64,000 nucleotides of DNA, taken from the NCBI RefSeq assembly GCF_009730915.1, contig NC_052471.1:29546185-29610184 (forward strand), written 5' to 3'. This stretch comes from Dioscorea cayenensis subsp. rotundata. Its lineage: Eukaryota > Streptophyta > Magnoliopsida > Dioscoreales > Dioscoreaceae. Under the pieces are notes generated by a model. The model had not been told where the DNA came from, ran no database searches, and was given only the letters and a program-made list of their open reading frames with translations. Positions 1-11,906 of the stretch are shown here, piece after piece. Numbering within the stretch: the stretch's first letter is position 1; every line of letters starts with the position of its first letter. The translations under genes were made by a program, and so were the position numbers.

Positions 1-332
1 AATTTGCTTCTTTTTAAGTGTATAACAAAAAGTGACTTGTGGCACATTTGTTTTGCTGAGATGTATTGTTTTACATTGATGTAAGTGCATCATCTTTTTA
101 TAACGAATTTACTGAGATAAATAAGACAACTAAGTTGCAGATGGTTCAATATGGATTATAGACATGATAAAATCATTGCATCTAATTCACTAGTTTAACT
201 GTTCTTACTTTAATGTCCTGAAAGCTAATTCTTGTCCAGACAGGATCTCTACTTTCAATCTGTACATCATCTTGTTGAATTCTTGATATTCATGCGGCCT
301 GCTTGAAGATAATCTATAATTCTCTCTACAGG

Positions 333-380
333 TCAATCTTATTCAGGATGTACTTGAACGAATTAGAGAAACAACTTAAT
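333..380 (+). other. Possible last coding exon of a gene entering from the left edge
   Basis: A good splice acceptor (pyrimidine-rich tract ending in CAG at 330-332) is followed by 15 open codons and TAA at 378-380. The short peptide ends in VLERIRETT. Two further acceptor/donor-like boundaries downstream (around 651-692 and 898-957) could be non-coding 3' exons, or coding exons in another frame. I do not recognise the protein, and the call rests on splice-like signals only. Confidence 0.22.
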
Positions 381-960
381 GGAACTTCTTCAATCAGGTT
401 TTTTTTCCCTTTTAATCTTCATTCTTATTGGATGATTTACACCTGGGCTCCTACTTTCTACCAACCATTCTTCTGATCTGCTATAACGGACGGATTGAGA
501 AAGCCAAAATAAACCTGTGATAGCAGGTCAGAAGATGTGGATTATCAAGATGTGGAAAGTGGAGGAACAAACTCTAGTTTTCATCTATGACATGCTTCTC
601 ATGTAACATAATAATTTGGCCCTTACTTCCACCCCCTTTTTTTTTGATGCAGATGCTGTAATTGTGCTCAAGCTAGAAAAGAACACCGGGAATGTAAGTT
701 CATGAATATGAAACTCAAAAATAATTTTCCGTGAAATAGATCTGTCAAAGCTGATAGATACATCAACGATAAAGAGTTGCTAGGGGTCTCATATGACTGA
801 AATTATTGTCTGAATTTTCAGTTTTATTAATAGGTTCTGTTTGGTTTTCTTCATTCAAAGTAAAAAAACATTTCTGAATTTATATCTCCTTTTCCAGGTG
901 AAGTTGCTGAAAGAATTTGGTGCCTTCATATCTTCCATATTCGATGTTCTCGGGTAAATG

Positions 961-1740
961 TCGGCAATTCTAATGGTTAAGAATCTCTGGATGAATACCT
1001 GGAAAGCTTTTCATTTGATGCACAGTCAATACAATTACAATTCTACTGAAGGTACTACTACTGTAACTCTCTAGTTAATATTCTTAGTGAAATCACTTCC
1101 ATGTCTTGTCAGTTTCTCTTTATCAATAGAAAGCAAGTTATAAATCTAATCAATAATTCTTCGGCTGAAACCATGCCGACTAAATTAGGTATTTTTTAGC
1201 TTGGATTCTTCCCTTTGTGAAGATGATTAATAGTTAAAAATTGCTAATAATTAGATAAAACAAATAATATAAATCACTTTGAGCCGACATTCATGCTCAA
1301 CTCTTTTATTAACCCAACTGCTCTCACTACTACCAAAACACCTTATGCAGCCCATGTTCTCAGTTGTCCTTTGCCATCTCTTACATACATCTTAGATTCC
1401 CCACTTTCAGTCCTAAAGAAAACTTAAATTTAATAAAAGTTTATTTTACTTCAATTTGAAACCTTAGATTAGTTAAACACCATTCGTTTATTACTTCGGC
1501 CCCACTTTTGATGCTTGAAGACAACAAATGAGGTGAGAACACTTAAAAGGCGATACAATCCAACTTGGATGCTTAGAAATTTGAGTAAATTAAATGCATT
1601 TGTTCTTTCATATTACCTACTTTGAACAAACTACATGCAAAAAGCATGAAATTCCCCCTCATCTTCTTTTGCTTATCTCAGTTGAAGTCTAAGTGGAAAG
1701 GAGCCAAAGTTTTGTGGACCATGGCCTTTCAAATCAAGCA
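961..1740. other. AT-rich intergenic stretch
   Basis: No coding region or recognisable repeat is seen. The right end forms the upstream region of the small gene at 1805, including a TATA-like TATAAAAC at about 1761. Confidence 0.5.
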
Positions 1741-1804
1741 ATGGCCACTAATTCTATAGCTATAAAACAAGCTCAACCACAAGTGTTTGAAGTCAAGTTA
1801 TCGA

Positions 1805-2035
1805 ATGAGCTCAACGACGATTGTGAAGGCCCGTCGAAACTCTAAGGGAATGCATTGGTGGCGATCGGTGTCTTTGAAGCAAGTTGCATGGAAGTTAAGG
1901 TATCAATGGAGACATGCAATGAAGAGTAGAAGAAAGGAGGAGATGAGGTTTGGTTATGATCATGAGAGTTATGTGCAAAACTTCGATGACGGAGTTTTGA
2001 GTGATAATTTTGTTTCATTATCTCTTGTTAGATGA
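1805..2035 (+). CDS. Small basic plant protein, function unknown
   Basis: Single-exon frame of 76 codons from the ATG at 1805 to TGA at 2033. The open frame continues upstream to 1787 but has no ATG there. A TATA-like TATAAAAC lies about 40 bp upstream, so the 5' untranslated region would be very short. The product is strongly basic in the first two thirds (KARRNSK, WKLRYQWRHAMKSRRK) and then has a tyrosine/aspartate-rich tail (FGYDHESYVQNFDDG). From memory, small uncharacterised plant proteins share a basic W-rich block followed by a YSYD..SY..NFDDG tail, and this frame fits that pattern. There is no signal peptide or membrane segment. An ATG at 1741 opens another frame that closes after 34 codons, so an older longer reading disrupted by a frameshift cannot be excluded. 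Confidence 0.55.
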   Translation: MSSTTIVKARRNSKGMHWWRSVSLKQVAWKLRYQWRHAMKSRRKEEMRFGYDHESYVQNFDDGVLSDNFVSLSLVR

Positions 2036-3300
2036 TCGATCGATCGATCTTCTTCGTGTTCTTCATCTTCTTGATGAAATTTCAAATCAGTTTGTATGGA
2101 GTTTTTTTTTAGACTCCAATGATTAAAAAGATGAAGTCTCTATGAAATGCAAGTATTTGGCTAGTAATGCATATTTTGTACACTTTTTGATGATGTTTTT
2201 TTATCATTTCTTTTTCACCTTGCAGGGTTTTTTCACTCTCCAACCCCTGAAACATGTTGAAATTACTTGTTGGCCTCCCATAATTTACTCTTAAATTTTA
2301 TTTTACTCGTCATCTTTAGAGCTCTTATACATCTACATGCATGTATATAGGACCTTTTTATTTACTTTTGTTTTTATATAATATTTTATAGTACATTCAT
2401 TTTATATCATTTTATAATACATGGTTAAGTTTATTGTAACCATGTAAAGTAAGAGACTTTGGGGTACTTTCAAAAATTGATGATATATCATTGTGCTATT
2501 TTATTGATGATATATATATACAAAGCCTTTATTATTATTATTTTATTATTATTTTTTTATAATATCTACAAGTCACTACAAATGCACATATTTTATTATT
2601 ATAGCTCAACTATACATTAAATATAAGAGAAAGGGCAAAAAAAGATAAAAACCTATCTGGTGCATTCGTGTCCGCACCACGCGCCTATGTGAGTTCAGAA
2701 TTTGCGTCTGCGCGTAAGAGAGCATAACCACTAAAGCAAGGTTAAAAGATAATGAATAGTACTATATATAAAATAGATGAATTTCTTGTAGCTAGGCAAT
2801 GTGGTACTAAACTTTTAGTATGAATGTTTTGAAACAAATATGAGCCCTCTAACAATCAGGAACCCCAAAAAAATAAAAAATAAATATCAATATCAAAGTG
2901 ACTCTGAGCTTAACCAAACTCAGAAATTTATAGGCATATACATGTAAACAATCTTACCAGTGAAACACACTGCAGGGACATCAGAACCCAAAATCACATC
3001 TGACTAAAGGAACCATCTCATAACAAAGTTGGTAGTTGTCCAAATCTAACAAGATTCTTAAATTACAACAACAAAAAAAAGAAGAAGGAAATGTATTAAT
3101 TGCATGTCCAAGTGGGTTTTCCCATTCTGAAAAGAATGGCTCAAGATGGAAGGGTTTCTAATTACATTTGGCCCACAAAACATTGCATGCCTAGTTTCAA
3201 CTTAATCATCCACAGAATACACATCTAGAAAAGGCATCACTATCACTGCCTTCTTCTCTCACGGTTTCGATAAATCGTGGAGAGTAAAGGATGAAGTTGA
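2036..3300. other. Intergenic, 3' flanks of two convergent genes
   Basis: The stretch begins with a short GATC run (2035-2050) in the 3' flank of the small gene. It is AT-rich with TA and ATT runs near 2510-2600. The right part (about 2950-3300) is the probable 3' untranslated region of cytochrome c1. No further gene is seen. Confidence 0.5.
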
Positions 3301-5896
3301 TCAGTTGACAGCATCAACAATTAGCTTGCGCGACTTAAAAATTGACCACTTCATACGACGGTAATAAGCTGCTTGGAGAAGAGCGAGTGAAAGAACGAAG
3401 ATCCATTTGAATCCCATCTGCGCAAAATGAAGAATAAATTTTCGTACTTCCAATCTTTCTTACAGTTTTAGACAGGACCAATGCATTCAAATGACAAATA
3501 AATAATGACAGTAGAAAAGCCGGCTTACCAGTTTCCTTTCTTCCATTTCAGGTTCCGCTGCCCAGGATAAGAAGGTCACAACATCCTTTCCCATCTGCAA
3601 CATTGTGAAATAAATTAAACGTCAGTGAGTAGTGGAAATGCATGAGGAAGCTTGAGATTGTACCTGTGCTTCTGTTGCAGGAGTACCATCTTCATATTCA
3701 ACAGCACCATCGATAAGCATTTGGGGCATAGCAATTGCACCACCAGGAAAGTAAGGGTTGTAATGTAATCCATCACGAATCTAGAATTTAAGTACCTTGT
3801 TAGGTAAACTTAACTAATTTATATCCACCTTGTCACTCTCGTTAGCAAGTTTCTCTTGGTGCTCTATAGAGACTTAAAGTGGTGTATTTTTCACATCTTT
3901 CGTATTCTTATAACATACTTCAGGCCAATACATCAGTAAGAAAAATTATTTTCACAAGTGGCAATATTAGTGAATATATATATATTCTTTCTAGGAAAAA
4001 TATAGTGACACAGATGATTAGTTGAGTAGAAATTGATAAAAATAACAAAGAAAAAAATAATAAAGTTTTGACGGCATTTAGCAAATAGAGATCAGAGGGT
4101 GTTATATTTACTGAATGGAGACAGAAAATTACCGAAACACCTGCAGGGGGATCACGGTAACCAGTCAAAAGAGCAAAGACGTAGTTCTGCCCATTGTGTC
4201 GTGCCTAAGGAATAAACAAGACATGTCAATTGTAAAACATGTCTTTAGTGACAATATTGCATCAGTATAGAGACAATACCTTGGTGATAAGGCTAAGGTC
4301 TGGTGGATATGCCCCTCCATTAGCAAACCTGGCTGCTTGTTCATTTGCATATGGCTGAGGGAAACGATCACTTAATTTACCAGGACGAGTAAACATTTCA
4401 CCTTCATCATTGGGCCCATCAACCACCTCAATTTCAGCAGCCATACCTTTTGTCTCCTCTTCAGTATAAGCCACACCAACAAGGTCTCGGAATGAAATCA
4501 GAGACATTGAATGGCATGAGGCACATACTTGTTGGTAAACTTGGTGACCACGTCGAATCCTACATAAGTTCAATATAAATTAAACAAGAAAATGTCACTA
4601 TTACATCTTGAATGTTAAAAGCATATTAATAACACCGTCCTCTCCGTTGCGGAGGTTTGTCTAAGAAGGCCTAATCAGAGATTATTAAATGTCAACTAAT
4701 CCAATACCTAAAAGAAATGCAAACTGGTGATTCTTCAGGCCATGGTTACAATTGATTATGAAAACAAGAAATGGCCCCAAGGAGCAAAGATTGATATTTT
4801 GCAATATTAAGTTTTCTGCAGTTCAAGTACACAACAATTGCAGCCCAAGTGTAAATGAAACTTAAGAATTGAACCTTAAATGAATACAAACAATTACATT
4901 ATAAAAAGAACCCATATAAATGTGACACCAAACCAAATACATTTTCACAGAGCAAATTGGCAATGAACTTCAAGTGATGTGGATGTATATTCATACAATT
5001 AGAATTTCTAAAAAACATAGCATAGCTATGTGACCAAAGATTAGTAACTTACGATGCATGGTCATAGGAGCTAAGAATTCCTTTGTGAGGCCAGGGATAA
5101 CTAGGGCAAGCTAAACCATGCTCAGCTTCATCAGCAGAGGCTATAACACCAAAGCTCAAAATACCAGAAACGCCTGCTCCAAGCAATGCCAATGCTCTCA
5201 GTGACTTCATTCCAGCAGATTCAACATTATCATGGGACTGCTTTGCAGCAGAACTAGAAAGCAGAAGAAAAGCCTGCATGTATAAGAAAGCATTATTACA
5301 TAAACACCAAAATGAACCCTTGACTCATAAGCTTTAGAATTTTAAGCATCGAACAACAAACCAGTGCATCGCGATGGAACTGCATTATAAATGACAATAC
5401 AGAACCTACCTCAATCATCACATTGTCATGAATTAAAGAGTACAACATAGTGAATACTTTATGGATAAAATTTGATAATCACCAGAATGACTAAAATTTT
5501 TTCTTAAAATGGAAAAAAAAGGTTTTGTTTAGCCTTTTCTTCCAATAATACTACCTTACGTTCTATTCCATCACTTTCCACTAGCTCTCTAGAAAAACTA
5601 AAATCTTGTCTTTTCCAAGTGAAACTCTGAGAGGGTAAAAAACCAATATATCTAACAACAATCCAAGAATAATTCTTCAACAAGCCATCAATCCACGGAT
5701 TTGGAAATACTTGAAACAATTTAAAAGAAAACAAAATTTAGCCAAAAATACCTCATAATTCGTTCAATCAGAAAACACTGAACAAGAGCAACAAAAAAAA
5801 AAACGCAAAAATCAAAGAACCACGCCAAGCTCTTACAGATGGCGGAGACTGAAATTTACTCTTCAAGAGCTGCTGAATCGATCTCCCGGCAGCCAT
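3301..5896 (-). CDS. CYC1: Cytochrome c1, heme protein, mitochondrial
   Basis: Heme c subunit of the mitochondrial cytochrome bc1 complex. It passes electrons from the Rieske iron-sulfur protein to cytochrome c across the intermembrane-space face of the inner membrane. Seven exons (- strand): 5837-5896, 5053-5273, 4280-4559, 4133-4204, 3664-3780, 3529-3594, 3301-3417. All introns are GT-AG and the phases close to 310 codons plus TGA, the normal plant length. The N-terminus ([14 protein letters not shown]) is a basic presequence, followed by a hydrophobic sorting segment ([19 protein letters not shown]). Heme attachment is CASCH in exon 3. The candidate methionine ligand lies in AIAMPQM (exon 5). 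The last exon encodes the C-terminal membrane anchor ([17 protein letters not shown]) and a basic tail. The gene looks intact and is convergent with the small gene to its left. Confidence 0.97.
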
Positions 5897-6560
5897 GATT
5901 CAATCCTCCACTCAACCACTGCTCCAATGGAAAACAGATGAAAAATAACTCCATAAAATTGAAAAAAAAAAATGAAAATGGAACCAGATCAAAGCCCAGC
6001 GACGCAAATCATAGTTCAAATGAGTTGGGGATCTACCTGGAGAGCTCTTCGGAGTTGGGATGGAATCGAGAGCTCCGCAAAGCTAGGGTTTTTAAGCAAC
6101 GATGGGTCTCGAGAGGAGCTGATTGAGCCACGAGGAACGAAGAAGAAGAAGAAGAGAGGGAATGGGAGTAAGGATTAGCTACACTGTTTATTGTAAATTA
6201 ATCATGTCCAATGGGCTTCAGATGAAGACACGTGTCGATTTAAGTTTGTAATTAAGCGATGGGCGTGAATCTCAAAGCTCAAAGGATCTAGATAAAGATA
6301 AGGTCTTGTGTCCATAAAAGAAAGTAGATGAGTTGAAAACTTGAAATATTAAACAACATGAATTTTATATAACTTTTTGAATATACAAAAAAAAATAAGT
6401 ATTAAAAGTGGGAAACGTAGAAAAGTCTTTAGAGGCTGTATTTGCTCCAAATTATCTATCACAAATAACTTTATACAAATATTAAGAGTGATTAATATTC
6501 TTAAAATTTGAAAAGAAGTACTATAAATTATTGCACATGGTTATAAATATATAGCAATTA
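5897..6560. promoter_or_regulatory. Upstream region of the cytochrome c1 gene
   Basis: Promoter and 5' untranslated region of the - strand gene starting at 5896, about 300 bp of moderate GC content and then AT-rich DNA. Short open frames on the + strand here (about 5938-6178) start from A-rich runs, look like chance, and are not called. No clear TATA box was assigned. Confidence 0.45.
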
Positions 6561-6960
6561 TATATATATATATATATATAGAAAAGGGTTTCTTTGGACG
6601 CTCATAGACGTCCACAGGTGGTAACAGGGTCTATTTTGTTTTTATTTTTCATACCATAAGTGTTAGTAGAAATAGATTTCAAAGGGTGTGATTTGTTTGG
6701 TTACTGTGCAAAAATTGATTGGATGGTTAAGATTAAAATATTGTGCATTCAACTTTTTACCATACACTATCCATGAGCACAGTAATTAAAACACTGTACA
6801 TCTCATTTTTTTACTATGTACTATTTATAAGCACAATAATTACTATGCATTCATAACCAACAAACCGTTTCATCTCAATTCAACAGTCCAAATTAACGTT
6901 TATAGATTAATAATCTATGGATGTTTATATGAAAGCACCAATTACGGACGTTTGTCGAAC
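6561..6960. repeat. TA microsatellite with attached dispersed repeat
   Basis: A (TA)n run at 6561-6580 abuts a block beginning GAAAAGGGTTTCTTTGGACG and containing phrases such as CCGTTTCATCTCAATTCAAC and ATCTATGGATG. The same layout, a TA run followed by a GGACG-containing block, recurs at 37587 and (inverted) at 43032. It is probably a miniature transposon remnant. The ends here are not resolved. Confidence 0.4.
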
Positions 6961-7235
6961 ATTTTTAGATAAAAAAAAATAAAGAGAGAATAGAGAAGAT
7001 TGACACATACCAAAAAGTAACATGAACAATGAGATGAGCAGTAGCAATCTAATATATGAAATATAACAGCCGTTTGATCTCAATCAATCCAACAGATGAT
7101 TAATAAGTTCGTAGATGTTTAAATTGTGTGCGTGTATATAAAGAGCCGAACACTCAACCCATATATATATTCAAGGAGTAAAATAAAGAGTTATATCATA
7201 CAACATAATAATAAGAATCGCATTCATATATAGTA

Positions 7236-8545
7236 TTTGGATCACCGTTGATTGTTAGTTGAATCTCAACCATCCGTTTTATATAGAAGCGAAAGCAACC
7301 GTCCATCTTAGAGACCGTAGAGATGGCAATTTGTACCCTACCCGACGGGTATCTCAGATATCCAGATGCCGGGTCAAAGAGGGTATTACCCTCTTTGACC
7401 GGGATGCAGCTGAAAGCTAGAGGTATCAGTTAGTTTTTGAGTGCGGGATCGGGGTGAAGGGGTATGCTCCCTACTCTACCTGCACTCTTACCCTTACCCT
7501 TACCCTTACTGGTTGAAGAGGGTGCAGGGTAAAAACCCACCTGCATCTGCCCTTACCCTCTCATATATATATATATATATATATAATTTTTTTATTAAAC
7601 TAAACATTTACTCACTAATTTACTCGATATCTATTTTTCATGGTGATTAATTTGAAAAATAATACTTCAAATTTTCTCTTAATATATTATTTTTAAATTT
7701 TATTTAATTTTTTTATATTTATATTTGATAATATTATCAAAAATTGAATTTTTAGATATATATTAAGAATCATAATTAAATTTAAAAAAATAAACAATAT
7801 AAAAAAATAATGTTATAATAATTTATTCTATAAATTATAAAAACATCCCGAAAAAAATAAGATACTTAATAAAAAAATCAATTAGATATAACTTATGAGA
7901 ATTACTTTTAATGTTTTTTTATATTCAAAAACCCTTACTGAGATATTTATAAAAATTTGAAGATATATAAAAATATAAATAGTAGATATATGAAAAAAAT
8001 TTAAAAACAAAAACCAAGATAGTTAAACATGAACAAAAACAAAAGGTAGAGTTACTATTTGAGTTCTAAATAAATGTCAGTTTTTATGTGATTATATAAT
8101 TTAAGATAAACAAATATATATCAACTTTGTAATTTTGAATTTATGGACATGTGTTTAAAGATTGTAATATAATGTATAATTAATTTATTTTTTTATTATT
8201 ATTTAAATTTAATTCGATAATTTGAACAATGAGTATAACGGAGTAGCGGATCACTGCGGGATATCCCGCATCCTGCGAGGTAAGGAGTAAGGGTATGATT
8301 TTTTTTACTCACGAAGAGTGCGGGTAAGGGATGCGGGTATGGGGTAGGGGTTCAGGGTGCAGGGTAAGGGTTTTGGCATACCCTACCCATACCCTACCCA
8401 TTGCCATCCCTAAGACCAAGGTGGAATCACCGTTGACGGTCTATTCAATCTCAACCGTTCCTTATATCGACCAACGTGCGATCACCGTTGCTTTTTGATT
8501 GCATCTCAACCGTTTGTTACATTGTTTCAAGAAAACGAAATCGAC
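7236..8545 (+). repeat. Three imperfect promoter repeats upstream of eIF(iso)4E, split by an insertion
   Basis: Three degenerate copies of a ~65-bp unit carry ATCACCGTTG followed by ATCTCAACC and a CCGTT-like tail. They lie at about 7241-7290, 8424-8465 and 8479-8520. The hAT-like element 7318-8412 separates the first from the other two. A TATA-like TATTTAAA at 8561-8568 and a CT-rich stretch follow, about 50 bp before the start codon. Similar CAACCGTT phrases are common in plant miniature transposons, so these may be repeat-derived rather than regulatory. Confidence 0.45.
7318..8412. mobile_element. hAT-like non-autonomous element
   Basis: Ends are TAGAGATGGCAAT at the left and ATTGCCATCCCTA at the right, a 13-bp inverted repeat of the hAT type. 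The subterminal regions are rich in CCCTACCC/GGGTAGGG and related CCCTTAC runs, and the middle is AT-rich without coding capacity. The flanking 8 bp match only in part (a shared AGACC), so the target duplication has decayed. A related element with an intact duplication is at 22403-22974. The pyrimidine/purine hexamers inside look telomere-like but belong to this element. Confidence 0.65.
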
Positions 8546-8618
8546 CGTCCATTTTAGGGCTATTTAAAGAGAAGCTCTCATTCTCTCACTAGCATTCAAA
8601 CCCTCATCGAAGAGATCG

Positions 8619-11286
8619 ATGGCGGAGGTCGAGGCGGCGGCGTCGGCGGTGGCGGCCGTGGCGGAGGTGACGGAGGCGAAGGGCAAGGAGCTGCATAGAT
8701 TGGAGAGGAAATGGTCTTTCTGGTTCGATAACCAGTCGAAGCCTAAGCAGGGAGCAGCTTGGGGCTCATCGCTCCGCAAGATCTACACCTTCGACACCGT
8801 TGAAGAGTTTTGGTGGTAATTTCTCTGTTTGATCTTCGATCTTGTGGTTTTCTTTGATTGAATCTGTTTCTTTGTTCATGTTTCCATTAGGATCAGTTTT
8901 GCGCCTGCGATCCGTCTGATTAATTTTAATTTTTGTTTATAGGATTGATTTCTTGGGATTTATAGATCAGTGGTTCGGAGAAATGATGGTGTTGGATGTT
9001 TGGCATCTTTTTGTGTGTTTCCTTTTAGATTAGTTTTGAACCTTTTAGGATTTCATGCGATTTATCTGATGAATCTTGATTTGTTTAGAATGTCTTGAAT
9101 CTTTTGTAATTGTTTGGGTTTTGGATCGAGTTCTTGAAATTAGCAGATTAGTGACTCGGAGAAGAGATAATAGTTTTGAGCCTTTTAGGTTTCAGGTGAT
9201 CCATCTGCTGAACTTTGATTTGCATGAATTATGTTGAATAACCTCTCATGATTGGGTGGGTTTTGTATTGATTCTTCAAATAAGTGGATCATTAGGTCAG
9301 AGAGGAGGTTTATTTTTGATGCATTAGTATTCGAAATGTTTCCTGTGATCAAATTCGCATCTTTATTTGTGTTCTTTATGATTTGCTTTTAGGCTGTTTC
9401 ATGTAATCGAATTTCTGAATCTTGATTTTCATGTATTACATTGAATCTTTTGTAATTAGGCAGTTTTTGGATTGAGTTCTTGAATTTAGTAGACAAGTGT
9501 TTTGGAGAAGTGGCACATGTTGGACAGACTAGTGTTTAAAATCTTTCAGTTCTATAATAACATTATGACTGGAAAAACTTAGTTATACCATTGATGGGTC
9601 TGCAGAGGTTGGATTTAGCAAAAGAACCTCCTTTTTGTTCTTCTCCTTCTTCTTTTTTGCCAAATTGGTGATTCATTATTTGACTGCCTGTATTGATGAT
9701 CGCAGTAGTTTTGATCTGATCTTTGGATTTAGGGTTTCCTAGAGGACCATCTGAGGAGATGACATGCCAAATGTTTCTTTTTATGTGTGTCTGGATAATA
9801 TCTGGCTTTGTTTATAGCTTTGAAGATACATGTTTATTTCAATTCCCAATCAACATTGTCAACATTGGTTGTGTTTTCTGAAAGATACTTTTACAAACAT
9901 TGATCCATCATGAATTTTCTGAGTAGTGATGAGTCCTTCAACTTTCTTTGTTTTTTACTATTTCTTACAAGGTGTTCCACATGTTTAGTCTTTTGTGATG
10001 TCTGGTTGGTTGTATTTTTGGTTTTTAATATAGTTTGTATGGTCATATTATTAAAACCTTTTGCTTATATCTGACTGTTTGGTTTCTTGGTTTTGATTGT
10101 AGCTTGTATGATCAGATATTCCGGCCTAGCAGATTGATTGCTAATGCAGATTTCCACATGTTCAAGGCTGGAATAGAGCCAAAGTGGGAGGATCCTGAAT
10201 GTGCAAATGGCGGCAAATGGACTGTTACGAGTAGCAGAAAAGCTAACCTTGACACCATGTGGCTTGAGACGGTACTGTAATGCTCCTTAAGCCTATTTTA
10301 GCATTATTTTATAATATGATTGTAGCACAGCAATGGCTTCTAGCCTTTGTTTTATGTTATTTGTATTTCTGGGTTATCACCACCCCTTGTGAGATTTTAG
10401 CTTGGTAGTTGATTAAGAGGCAAAAAAAAAATATATATATATATATATATACAGAATATTAATGTGCATGTTTGTGTTTTTATTCAACATATCTTCAGAT
10501 ATTATTTTTGTGTAATCTCTTTCAATGATCAAAATAAAAAAGCACTTGAAGAAGTGTTTATTATCTTCAGTTATTTAGGTAATGTCCCATGAAAGAACTT
10601 ACACACTCTTTCTTGCATATGAATATCAGTTACTATGGTTATCACTGTGTTGATATATTGAATTGTTTGTGGTATATTTTATTTACTTGAATTTATAGAT
10701 TTTGTTGTATTCCTTCTGTTAAATTTGTTATTTGACATGTGTCACTCTGAACAGCTGATGGCTTTGATTGGTGAGCAATTTGATGAGAGTGATGAGATTT
10801 GTGGCGTTGTGGTGAGTGCACGGCAGAGGCAGGACAAAGTGGCACTATGGACAAAGACAGCTAGCAATGAAGCTGTTCAGGTTTGTTTCCTTCATTGAAA
10901 TCATTCAAATGATTTTGTCCTATATGTTTTCCAGTTTGTCATTCAGTATTCTACTCATGCTGTAATTATCTTGGATCCTTGCATTGTTTTGAACTTCTAA
11001 TGTCACTTCTTTTTGTTTACTCTTGATGTTTTCTCTGTTCTGATACATATATATTTTTTTTCTTTCCTTGTTAATTTAAAAATGCAGGTAGCCATAGGTA
11101 GAAAATGGAAGGAAATTATTGATGCCCAAGAGAAGATCTTTTACACCTTCCATGTATGTCTTCTAAAAAAATCTCTGTTTGAACTATTCACTCTGCTGCT
11201 TCAAGAGCTTTGAAATTTTGCTTTGATCTTTGCAGGACGATTCAAGAAGAGATAAATCAAGTCGAGGTGGTCGCTACAACGTGTGA
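8619..11286 (+). CDS. EIF(ISO)4E: Eukaryotic translation initiation factor iso-4E (cap-binding)
   Basis: Plant isoform of eIF4E. It binds the mRNA 5' cap and pairs with eIF(iso)4G in the cytoplasmic eIF(iso)4F complex. Five exons: 8619-8815, 10103-10271, 10755-10880, 11088-11153, 11236-11286. The phases close to 202 codons plus TGA, the usual length. An alanine/valine/glutamate-rich leader of about 20 residues precedes the folded domain. Cap-pocket residues are recognisable: the tryptophan in GAAWGSSL, the W-E pair in [14 protein letters not shown], and the later tryptophan in [14 protein letters not shown]. The hallmark [12 protein letters not shown] favours the iso form over eIF4E. The C-terminus is SSRGGRYNV. 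From family knowledge, this gene is a recurrent recessive resistance locus to potyviruses in crops; no allele state can be inferred here. Intron 1 is 1.3 kb. The gene is intact. Confidence 0.97.
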
Positions 11287-11906
11287 GATTTTCGGAGGAG
11301 ACATATAATTACGACTGAATGCCTCTTGAAAATGCCGGTGATGAACCATCCATTCTTGAAGATGGTCATGAATATCCTTGGAGGTGTTCCTCTTGGTTGT
11401 TTGGACAATTATCTGAGATTTAGGCCTTGTTGTTCCTCACTATACAGATGTAATCGTCAATCAATTTTGAATCTTTAAACTGTTTGCCCTAATTCTTTTC
11501 TGCAAATTTAGAGAATAGCTCGTTTTGACTTTGTGTGTGCGTGTTTTTTGTGTGTTCTCTTTTCTTTGAGCCTTCAAAAATTGCTATGTTTTTTCAGCAG
11601 GTCGTTTTCATATTCTTATCTCAGGTGAACTTGCATCAGTTTGGTGGTAATAGGCCAAGGTCATTTTGGCAACAAATTATTAGTCATCATTTTAAACTCT
11701 TATAACTTGTTTCCAAAATGATCATTTTAGAGCATTATTATTATTATTATTATTATTTTTGCATAGAATTCTCAAAAGTAATTGTATGATAAAACTAGTA
11801 CACAATAATTAATGGGATGATTCAAGGTACGTACCCATAATTTATTTATCAAAACAAACTAACAATCAACGGAAATAGTTCTGAGGTTGTGGTGGGGATG
11901 AACTAA
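11287..11906. other. 3' flank between eIF(iso)4E and the synthase pseudogene
   Basis: Probable 3' untranslated region of eIF(iso)4E up to about 11500, then AT-rich DNA with an (ATT)n run at about 11738-11757. No gene is seen. The two flanking genes are convergent. Confidence 0.5.

Noticed and set aside
2035-2050. GATCGATCGATC palindrome as a regulatory site
   Set aside because: Simple 4-bp repeat in a 3' flank with no supporting context.
5938-6178. Two overlapping + strand open frames upstream of cytochrome c1
   Set aside because: They start in A-runs, cover the leader and promoter of the - strand gene, and show no recognisable protein features.
7480-7512. Runs of CTTACC/CCCTTAC looking like interstitial telomere repeats
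   Set aside because: The plant telomere unit is CCCTAAA. These hexamers belong to the subterminal repeats of the hAT-like element, and the same style recurs in the other copy.
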